Source: Membranipora membranacea
Lineage: Eukaryota; Bryozoa; Gymnolaemata; Cheilostomatida; Membraniporidae
Assembly (NCBI GenBank): GCA_914767715.1
Contig: OU612067.1
Location: forward strand, 684,001-744,000
DNA length: 60,000 bases
Direction: 5' to 3'
Below the pieces are notes generated by a model that saw nothing but the letters and a program-made list of their open reading frames with translations, was not told where the DNA came from and ran no database searches. Below, one piece after another: positions 32,101-44,100 of this stretch (position 1 is the stretch's first letter; the number at the start of each line of letters is the position of its first letter). The translations under genes were made by a program, and so were the position numbers.

Positions 32101-35100
32101 CACAACCACAACATAGGTCATCAAGGTCACAAGGTCATCAACTCAATAACCTACCAGCCTCCTTCCCACTCATAAGCACAATGGTAATCTTTCCATAAAT
32201 CCTGATCCCTATCTGACGTACTGAACTTCTGTTTGTTGTGGGTCTTCAGACCATCTCCTGCCGTGCCTAGATTTAAATATGTATATATAGGTCACTTCAA
32301 CACAACAATAGTATCAACCCAATAAACGTATATGGCTCCTAATCTTAGCAATAGGGATTGTTGATGAGCTCCTGCAGATCAGCGCAACGTGCCAAAGTAT
32401 TCATTGCTGGGAAATTTTTATTCTGCATTGCATAATCAACTCCTAATTTGGAAAGATTTCTCCATGGAATAATACACATAATACATTATCAAAACTCCAA
32501 ATTTATAATATTTCCCGTAAAATTTGCTGGATAATCTTAGTATTGTGTCAGTGAAACGTGTTTGTTATGCGATAATTATGTATGAAGAATAGTTCAAATT
32601 CCATACCAACCTAAAAGACAAAAAGCATTCCGTTTAAAGTACCCTTACTTTCATCAAATACTTTCCATAAAGTAAAATTAGGCTGCTATCATTAGCTGTA
32701 CCATTATCAATGAGATAAAAAAATTTCCACTGAATTTGACGTCAAATGTAGAAATTTTGTGTGTGACTTCAGCCTAATTAGGTGACAATAACCTGTGCAT
32801 AATACATCCCAAGGATACTCATTAAAGGATTTGTGATGCGTTGTGTGCAGAAAACTCGTTTTGGTAAAGCGGCCCAGGTTCACCCATTAGACTTCGGTTA
32901 TCGAAGCCTTCTTCCTCTTCCAGTGCCCCACATTTTAAGTAAAATTCACTTTCTATCCCTTAATACCTCTATATGTCTATTCAGGAGGACCGCCCTGAAA
33001 CAACATTACCTACATGTTATAACGTTTTCTCTCGCACAATGATCAGATAGAACCACATTTCCCATGTCCCGAATCAGATCTAGCATTCAAACACTGCATG
33101 CTGGATTATTTTTATTATATTATTATTATTATTATTATTATCATTATGATTGTTTGTCCCCCCTTTAAAAGGCTAATGCAATTTCAGACCTCCACTGGGA
33201 AGTTTTAGTGGATCCCTCAATAATAGGAGCACAGGCATCTGTTAATGGTTTCAAATTAAGCTTTTACCCCCCTTAAAGGCAATGTATTCAAACTGTGGCA
33301 AAGATTGGTCAGAAGCCTAGATAAACCTAATAATATCTAATATCCACGGTTTATTAATTTGGAACTGTGAACATAACACAATGTCAAAGACCTGTTCGAA
33401 TTTCAACATAGAATATACCATTGGAAAGGTGCTAAGCTACTGAAAGTGAATACCCATCCTCAACTAATTCGGTTACATTGCGTCATTTTAGTGAAGCAAG
33501 GGAGGTTTAGAATGCTGTTTTCGTCAACCCAGATGGCAGAGTCACATTTTTGCAAGAAATTTTGAGGCAAGTGAAATGTATTCTTAAGATTGAGTTCATC
33601 ATATACTTTGGTTTCGATCAATATACAACAAGACCAACGTGGCTGTTGGCAAGGAAACAAAGTTGTTTTGGTGCGCACGTACCTGTGTAATTGCCTATCA
33701 ACAGTTTGTATCCATCTCTTTCACCATCAACTTTAAATGTCCTGTACTCAGCAAACACTCTACTATCATAGAAATCCCAGAGGTCCACCCTCATCATATA
33801 CTCCTGCTGATTACTGAGCAGAAACAGATTGTCATTTCCCAGCCAATGTTCACTTGTCACATGCCCTGTAATCATTTAACGGAACAAAAATTATTAGAAT
33901 TAGAGTAAGTTATAGTAATCTACGAGATTTATTCCATATCAGTGTTTGCGGTCTATCAGTGTTTGCGGTCTATCAGTGTTTGCGGTCTATCGTAAACGAT
34001 TACAAATCATCATAATACTTGAGTCGTCATAAGTGTCAAAAATGGTGATTGAATTGATTATTTAAAAAAAGCTTATACTAAGTAAAACATAGATCTAAAG
34101 AGAAAATATTTTTGCCTATCTACAGGCTGCAATAATAGAGAAACTCAAACTCACCGAATCCTTTTCTGTACTCATCCCACGGCTTGTTGAAGTCGATAGC
34201 CCCTATCTCTCTTCTCTGTACCACAGTCCACCCTCCTGGGTATGTGTCCATATCGCACCATACAGGAATAGGGCAGGCTGAGTACATGGGGCGGATATAG
34301 TACACTCCAGAGGGGGCATTCTCCTCACGCGCCATCTCAGCGCAATCTGTTAATCAGTTTAACAAAAACTTGAATACATCGAAATCTCTTTTTAGTTTAT
34401 AATACAACTTGATGAGTATGATGAAGGTTTCTAACGATACCTAAATCTCACAATCCATGTCCATCACACTGCTGTAAAACATGTACACAGTATACCACAG
34501 TCATACACTGAGGGTGTACACGGTGTTTGCCATGCAGTTTGAGGGCACCGCAGCAGCAATTGAAAGCAATTCGATAATTTGAAGACTACAGAAAGACCAA
34601 AGCAGTATATAGTCTGGCAACTAGTTCTGCAGTAGTTACCCTATAGGAGTTTAATTTAGCTAGAGTTTAATTTCGCTGGTACTAAATTTCGCTAGTAGGC
34701 TTACTAGTGAAAACTAAAAAATGTCCAAGCTGGGATTCGAACCCAGGGCATAAATCTCCATTTAATTGCAAGGCAGACACTTAGACCACTACACCACAGT
34801 TAGCTTGCTAGCTAGCATGCTTAAAGGAATAATACACTTCTGATCTCTGTTTGGCAGCCAATGGAGCACAGAAAAATGTATGTACATACATAAACTCCTT
34901 ATTTGTAATTCAAAACCCCTTGTTCTGCTCAAATGTGCATTCTCAATTGTAGTTGTGCATCTCCAACAAGAAATAAGACAACTAACAGAATTGCTTGTGA
35001 ACTGAAAAAAGCTGATTTTGTGAGCAGTTGTGTGCTCCTACCTCTTGGTTAGTGTCTCAATTATACAGATACTCATGAGTACGCATGTGCAATAATGATG

Positions 35101-38100
35101 ACCTTTGGACTTTAGCTTGTTATTTTCTAACAGCCCAGCTTTACACTTTTATTACCATAACCGGATATGGTAATAAAAGTGTAAAGCTGGGCTGTTAGAA
35201 AAAAACAAGCTAAAGTCCAAAGGTCATCATTATTGCACATGCGTACTCATGAGTATCTGTATAATTGAAACACTGACCAAGAGGTAGGAGCACACAACTG
35301 CTCACAAAATCAACAATATCGAGTATGCAAGAGTTGACAAGCTTTGTTCCCTCCCCCCCCCCCCCCCCACCGAACAAAGCTTGTCAAGACAGGCTACTAT
35401 AGGGTATGCATAGTGTTAGTGTTAGAAATTGTCCCCCTTTCTCATCCATTTCAGAGAACTGTAAGTTTTAATGAATGAAGTTGTCTACTATTGTACAATG
35501 TTCCCTGAAAAGAAAAATATGTTTATCTTTCACAGATGTGGAAAAATCAGTAATGAAAAGTATTAAGGACTGGTTTTTATGGGCTGGTACAACACTAGAC
35601 TCAGATGAGAAGGGGGACAAAACATAATTTTTACCAAGCAGTGCTATGAACTTGTTCAGTGCACTAATATTGCATAAATACTTCAGAACTAGCTGCAAGA
35701 CTGTCTATTGCTTTGGAATTTAAACTGTTCTGAGGCAGAGTATGTAGAGTGAAGTGTACACTGATGATATGTCATATATAACACTGTACCTTGGTAGAAA
35801 GTAACATTCTCGTGTCTCTCGCAAGTAACAGTTTCAGCGGCACTTAGCACCTCTATCTCCTTACCATTATAACCGTTGTGTTTGTTACTCATCGCCACAT
35901 CAAGTCTTTTGTTGACCTGAAATCAGAAGTCACACCAAATCAGTGAATTAAAACTGATGCAACTGTGAAGTGGGCAAATATTATTCCATTGTAGAGTGCT
36001 GGCCGAATCCTGCTGTCAGCTCAGCTTATTCTGTAACAGTCGTCAGCAAAGTGGTATCATGGTGTGTGACTAATGAATCACTGCAATAAAATACTAAGAC
36101 TTTCTATCTTATCCTGTAGTCAAAACCAAGCGGCACATTGCACCTGTGAGTCAACCCTGTTAAAAGTGGCTAGTCCTGGTGTGTCGACCTGCTCAGACAT
36201 AGTGAGAGTCACTTAGTAGACTGGAACTCATTTGTTTCTGCGGAAATCTTGGATTTGTAGTTGAAATCACACCAAAACTTTCACCCCTGAGTTTATGCAG
36301 CTCCACCCCTTGGACTAATACTCTCAAACTTGATGGCCATCTAAATACAACTAGGGTAGAATATTGCTTTAGCGCCCTACCTCGAGGATATTGAGCATGA
36401 TGTCGGTGAGCTTGTCCTCCATGTCATGTTTCTCTGCCTCTGTTTGTGAGAGCTTACTCTTGAGATCTCTGACCTGTTCGTGTAACTTAGTCAGGTTCTC
36501 CGTCTGCTGCTCCATCATCTTCTCTGTTTTCAGAAGCATGCCGTCATGCATAAGAACTGTTTTATTTACCTAAACAGAGACGTTATAATTATACACTAAA
36601 GACTTAGACAGCAGGGTATACAGATTTTTATAGTTCTCCTCTCAGAACTACCCAATCAGAGTTAGACAATGTTGAAGATTGTCAAATTATCAAAGGAGTA
36701 GGAGGTAGCTCAGTTGGTTAGCCCTCTAATACTGGTCCTGGGTTCGAATCCAGCTGCAGTCAACTGACTACTGGGTAGCAATCGATGCCCCAGGTGTGCT
36801 CCGACCTGCCTGCAAAACTGAGAGCAACTCCTCACGGAATATGGCTGCAGGGCCCTTGGGGCACCTTCATTACTCAGTTTTCAGACAGAACTTGAGATTT
36901 TAACCCACATTTTACCCACATAAGCATGAAACTGGGTAAACATTGTTGTTGGGCTGTCAGTCCTATTAGAAAAGTGGATATACTATCCCAGTAAATCAAA
37001 TATTGTGAGTTCTTAGGGCAAATAAAAATAATAAAAAAATGAAAATTGTTGAAAATAGCATTTTAATTTTTTTTAAATATTTTAGCAGGGATCATAGTGG
37101 ATCATAGTGGTCAGGGGGAGGCAATTAATCACTATGATCCACTATGATCCCAATTTTCAGACTTTGCAGCAGTTTTACTGCAACTAGGATCACAGGCTGT
37201 TTTATTTCATATGCCCCAATGACTTTTCAGCTTGAGATCTTTAAAACCGTACCAAACATGGCTTAGTAGGACTGTCACTTTAATGATGTTATGTTGCTTG
37301 AGTGTTCCCCTTATTTAAACACATTACCATTTTTGAGTTGGCCATTTCTTCTTGTAGTTGGTTCTCTAATCTCGACAGCTGATCGTTAGGGTACTGTGGG
37401 TTGTTACCTATTGGTTCCTGAGTGTAAGCTGCAGCCTTTCTGTTGTCAGACTCAGAGTAGATGGAGGCTGGTGCAGCTCTGTTAGAGCTGATTTTCGGAC
37501 ATTGACTTGGATCAAATTCATTTATAACTATCTGATACTGGCACTAAAAATAATGATAATTCCTATATTGTTGTTGATAGTACAAGGTCATGTGTTTTAA
37601 AAATACCGCTGATAAAATTATAAACTCATGGCTTAACCATAACAACTCTGTAAATGATTGACCTCTTATCCTAAATGAAGGGCAGAGTTTATTCTGCAAT
37701 AGGCAGTTATCTGCAGTCATTCTCAAGTCCATTAGTGATCCATAACTGGTTCAATGAAAGTGGAATCGTGATTAATTGTCCTGTTAAAGTCAGCGCTAAT
37801 GGATGAATCAGAGGTGTATCAACAGTTAGTCAAACAAACAGGATACGGAGGTTCTCCTGTGTTACCATCTGCAGAATCGGCAAATGCACCATCAGTATCA
37901 TGAATAAAATATCGGGCAAATCAAAGTGAACTTGGTTTGAGAGTATAATTACCTTATGCGCTGACGATGTGACAGTGCGCTGATTGCTGTTAATGTGATT
38001 AGTCTGCTCCTCCTCTATCTCAAGCCGCTCATCGTCCGCTCCAGCATATCGGTAGTTAGGTTCAGGAGTATTAGATATTTGCTCACTACTCGTGGTCGGA

Positions 38101-41100
38101 GCTTGTGGAGACGGGTCTCTCCCTCTCTGCAATGTAAAATAAGCAAATGCCATGCTTTCAACAACAATGACCAATCACTTATATGTGGAACACAAGAAAC
38201 TCATGCTGTGTATCGCCCTTAAAAGATATAATATAAAGTAAGTTTTCAGAATTATAGGTGAATTGCAGTGTTTCAAAAATTATTTGATTCAAAATTACAA
38301 GTCACCCCACAATTATAAGACACCACACACTTATAAGTCACCACACACTTATAAGTCTGTGTGACTTTTATGTGATTGCTTACCAATTTAGTGGGACTTC
38401 ATTCAAGTTTTTCTATTATTCACACTTCAGAATTTTCCACCCCACACCAGCTGCTATGCCTAATGAAGTAATGCTTTTTAAAACTATGTCAATTTCTAAG
38501 CATAACACAATGATAGATGGGTGGTATCAACAAATTCCTGCAGATCTTGGAGTCTGTATTTTGGGTACATTGGCCATCATCGGTATAGAGGAACAAAGGA
38601 TTAAGGTTCGTTGCATATGAAACCACAGGAACTAGTATAAAGACGGAAACTATAATAGAGCACAGAAATTGGAATCTTGCCTGTGAAATAATATAGATCT
38701 TCAGAAACACAACATCTGGGATCGATCTATGCACTTACAAGTCACCCTGGGCAAAAAATCGTGAACATGACTCAAGTACATAAGCTGTGACCATGTATAA
38801 TTTTATAAGTCACGCTCATTTAGTGACTTTTTAACAAGGCTTAGCAGTAATATCTGACAAAGTTTGTTGTTTGCCTCACCTTGTATTGATTGTACAGTGT
38901 CCTCCAGTTCGGTACACCTCCGTCCTGTCCTGACACATAAGATATACCAGACCTGCCCTGTCCGGATATGGAGCTGCCGGCTGGGTTGTAGTGTGGTGCT
39001 AATGCTCTGGCTAGCTGTGAATCAACATTCGATATTCTGTGTATCAGAGTTGTCACAACGGTCTTCACCTGGTAAAATCAGAAAGAAAAATGAGAAGTTC
39101 CTTAGTAGGTTATCTCATACAAGCACACCACTGCTCAACATAACTGGCCTCAAGGAGGATGGCAGGTTGTCACATGTTCCAAAGGAATGTGATTCACTTG
39201 TATAACTCAAGTATTGTTGAAGATTTCATCAGAATTCATAGTCTGCCTCCACAAATAATACAAACCATCTCTGCCAGTGACCTGTACTCTTACTACAGTC
39301 AGCTGGACATAACATGGAAAATCATCGACAATAATCCAAATGTTCAACAATTTCAAATACTCATCGATAATAATATCTCATTGATATTAATTTACACCTA
39401 TTGCGGCATCTTTAACCAGCTTCCTAGAGGCTGATTAATGGAAATAGTGGAGGATATATGACCGGTATAATCCAGCGAGACCATCCCCACCTCTTCATTA
39501 CTCGGGTTCCCCGCGGTCTCAAATCTCCTGCGGTCAATAAATCCTAATCACAAAGTTAATGACTCCTCATTCACCAATTTCCTGGAAATTTACACCAGCC
39601 TTTGTCACTATTAGAATCTAAGAGCCTCGCCACATGTGGTCAAACACTTAACATCTTTAGACTCTTTCTTAAGTTTTACGGATGTAAGCTTTCCGCGAAA
39701 TTGATGAGTTAATTGTAAAAGCTTTTCACAACACAGTGACACAATGACACTGTGTTATCATGACACAAAACACTGTGACATCGTGACACTGTGACACAAT
39801 GACACTGTGACACTGTGACATCGTGACACTGTATATGACTCACCTGACTACTCGCCCCTTGGATTTTCTTGCTGATCGTCATTTTCGTAGTGTCGTTTTT
39901 AAACTCAAGACCACTAGAATCCGCAAAATTAATCAGAGATTTGATCTCTTCGGTTGCATTATGGATCAAAGTTCGAGCTTCTGGGTTACTTTTAATCTAC
40001 AAAAGAATAATACCAATGAGGAAAGGATTGATGTCAATGTCTTCTTTTTACTATTAGATAGATGTTATCATATCTATGCCATCAAATATAAGAATGATCT
40101 TTACATGTTAGGAGATATCCACGCTTCAGAAACAATCATTTTCCATCTTTTTTAATACAGTGGTGCATATATTGAGATTACAAGGACAGAATACCATTGA
40201 TATGTTGAGTCGTTTCCCCAGTTTTTCTTCCATGTCATGCTCCACCACCTCCTCTATGATGTCATCAATTGACCCCTGACCTGCAGACTCGCCAGTGTAT
40301 GAGGGATAATACTGACTGTTTGCAGCAGAGGAGGGTGCTGGTCTCTCTGTTGTAGTAGTGGTAGTGCTGGTGGTAGGTGGTGGTCCTTCTTCAAGTAGAG
40401 GATATCAAGTTTGAGAAAACAATAGATCGATCTAAATGTAAGGTTGTTTAATTTCTGTTATTTTACCAAGGTGGCTATACCAATACCATGCAAAAAGTCT
40501 GTCACACATAGACACGGTGATATAATACCGGTTAGGCGCGACGGCGGACCAAGAGGCGTTAACTGCCGTGGATTAAGCAATCTGGACCTACAGGTTTAAC
40601 CGGCCTGCAGAGTTTTCCATTATAAAAAGTACACAAGGTCGGAAGTACCCATGGGGAGATAGTCGCCTGGCACTTATGTTGCGTAATATTTAATAGTTGT
40701 TTCAGAACGAAACAACCGTTTCCCTGAATTCAACATTGTTTTAACCAGATAGTACTGCTTTAAAGCTACAAGTGGTTCAGAATGATAAAATGTAGCTTTC
40801 CTCAACATGAAAAATGTGAAATCTGTGCAAAGTTGAGGGATGTATAGACTGAGATCCAGTGTGTTCCTATATAATGATTGACTTACTTGCGTGGACAGAT
40901 AGCGCTGTTATCTCTCTATATGACTCGCTGTACGACACATACAGGAAACAACAGTATTCTCCTGAGTCGTTCACCCCCAACTCATCTATCTATAAATTAC
41001 AATGATATATCATCTCTTCATTGAGTTAGGTTAATGTTTATAATAAGAGTTAAAAGTATAACAAGACTAAAAAATCAGCCTGGTTTATTTGCCAACACCA

Positions 41101-44100
41101 AGTTCTACCAAAGCATGGGGGCTTCTTGAAATCCATGTAAAAAAATTGAAAGGACAAATTATAGTTGTCTTGTTTTATGTGGGGAAGACCATACACCCAG
41201 AGAAAAAATAATTGCCACACATAGTTCTGGACAATTTTTGATTATTACTATGAGAAGCATGTGTATTGTTTGAGATGTGGGTGATTTGTGCGTCTGGTTG
41301 GTAGCTATGGATGTGTTAAGTTTTGCTATCAAAGCTCCTTTATATTTGTAGTTATAGTAATAATGTAAAATACATATTTGCTGCAGGTCTTACCTGTAAT
41401 GTGTAAACACCAGGTGGAGTTGTCCATACTCTGTATTTATCCTTGTTTACTGTCGCTGCCTCGTTCGCTATGATTGTAAAGTTGTCAAAACTGTTATCCA
41501 CTGGGTTTCTTATCAGGTAGTACCACTGAATCTAATCAAAGTAATAGAAATACAGATCCAGGGTATAATAACAGCTAGTTAACCTTAGCGGGTGGGCAGT
41601 GATAGGTCAAACACAATGATAATTCATTCCGTTGGCCCTTTCCCCAGTGGAACTGCACGCCCCAGCTTACAATGAAAGCACGTCTTGTCTTGTTTTGAAT
41701 GCTGGGAGGATAGTGGTATGAGCCATACTCTCCAGACACACAACTTTAAATACCTCATGACTGAGAGTAGATCTAACTGGATCCTCTCGCATGGTGGCTA
41801 AATATGTGGTCAATTATGCCACCAACACACCTACATTCAAGCCATAACTTTCCATTGAACAGCGTGCAGCTCACTCCACAAATACAAAACCAGAAAACAT
41901 TCGCTTCCCCTGGGACAAGAAATTGTTTGACATGAAAGGCACCTTCACCTGCGCCTAATAAGAGAGGGGCTACAGTACAAGCTTACTGTTATTTGACACA
42001 ATATTTTGAAACATTGCACACTGCCAAATACGCTCATATATAGATATCTGAGCATGTTACGACGACAAGTTGTGATATGACAACACATGAAACCAATAAA
42101 CTAATGATGATAAACAATGCTTGGCTGGATCATCTCCAACTTTTAAATTTCCTCCACTGAAATCTATTAAATCACCACGCCTCCTCTCTATGATGACTGA
42201 TAATACGGGAAATTAAGTCAAATTAATAAAGTCGATTGTTTGACTGAATCAGGGTGAAAATTATGACTGGTAAGAGGCATTGATTAGTGACCACTATGAT
42301 CTCGGTCCACATGTACTTGTGACTATTACAGTGTTTTCAATTATGAGACCCCTTATATTAAAAATAGTTTATTGAGAAGAGTTAATAGATCGAGGGTGTG
42401 CCGGCTGTATGTACCTGACTGTTTCGTGGTTTGTGTTTTATTGCACATTCAAATGTGATATCTGCTCCTTCCATTAAGTCGACATTACCTGCTGGTTCCA
42501 GCTTGATCTCTACTTGTTCTGTAACAGAAGACAATGTTATCTATCACTATAAGAGAATACGAACCCTCTGAAGGTGACCAGAAATTATATTCCAACAGTT
42601 CAATAACAATCGATTCTCCGTGTTTATTAATAAGACCAGGCAGTCTTCAAAACGGCCACAGTCCAAAGAAGCTGTATTAATGTGCAGACCTGCGAATTAA
42701 AGATAACATCAAATCCAAAATATGAGAAGTATGACTCTTCTACAAGTTATCATGGTATTTCGTTAATTGCTGCCATCATCCGACAAAAGTGTCCAATGCA
42801 TTTATTATTAGCATCTATGTTAGTCATTTGTGATGACCCTAAAAAACTTTGATGTGTATTGAGTATCGAAAAGGGTTTTTACAATACAAGAAACAAATTA
42901 ATTTCAGATTTTCTTGGAATTTATTTAACATGATTACATGATGTTCTCATTAAAAACATGCACATTAAAAATCTGACAGCTGATCCGGGTCAGCACTACC
43001 ATATGGACAGACAGGTCATCACCTATACACTCTGCTGGACCCTTCTTGTAGATTGCTGTTGTCTATTTTACCTGATCAAGTGCAGTACAGATAAGTACAT
43101 GTCCTAGGCTATTTTGACAGGGAGAGTGCAGATTTAAATTTGGAGTAGGCTAGTGAATGATTGCCTCTCTTGGCTGCAGCTAGATTGTATTCAGAGTTGT
43201 GCTCTCATTTTTAATCAGACTCCATGCAGAAGGCCAAATGACTTAGTATAAAATCACTTTTATATGTGGAAGTATTACTTATTTATGGACCTTATATGCC
43301 TTCTACAATTGAGATGAGATATTGTGATCAAAAATTGTAAAAAATTATTCAACTGGATTGTAACTATCAGGAAATTAACATAGATTCAGGAATTACCAAT
43401 AACTACAAACCTGATTTATAAAGACCCCTCCGCCACCCAACCCCCCCTATACCAGCCTACACTAACTTACTACCAGCCTAACTTACCTAAGTCTAGTCTG
43501 TTAGTTTGCTCCTCTGTAGCCTCGTCCTGCTGCGCTGGTACCGCTCTCTTCATTACATTCTCTGATGATGTCACAGTGTGTATAACTAATCCAACAAACA
43601 AGAGAATAAAATCCAGTCTCCGCTTCATCTCTGCTGTCTGAGAAAATGTTTGATGTATGAGTCTTATACTGTGAGCGGTCAGAAAATTCCGCAACAATTG
43701 GAGCGGAATATATTAAAGATCCTCAGTCCTTTCTCTGCTTCCTGTATGAGACAGTCTTGGTGACTTGTGTAAAATAATATTCAAGACGAGTTAAAATTAT
43801 CATCTATGGATCTCGCCCAACCTTCCGCTACAACATGAAGATTAAGACTAGTATTCCAGTTATGATGAATTTAAATGAGAGAAATTATCAGTTTTTTGTT
43901 TGCCGTGATTTTAATTTTCAACACCTGCAGCTTATAAACAGAACAATCCCTATTACTTAATCGCCTCGAGCCGAGGCTAATCAACTGCCTGATGCTTCCG
44001 ATATCTCTCATGTACTGACTGTCTTATCATCTCAAAAAATTCTGTCTGCTGTGTGAGCGAGTTAGATAAGATATGCCACCGCAGGGTGCCTCGCTCAATG

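Noticed and set aside
33618-33908. Plus-strand open frame opposite a fibrinogen-domain exon
   Set aside because: It is a shadow of the exon at 33683-33865 on the minus strand, which carries clear homology and splice sites.
36701-36775. A functional tRNA gene
   Set aside because: A and B boxes are present, but no acceptor stem or anticodon arm closes. The same was found at 4627 and 34722.
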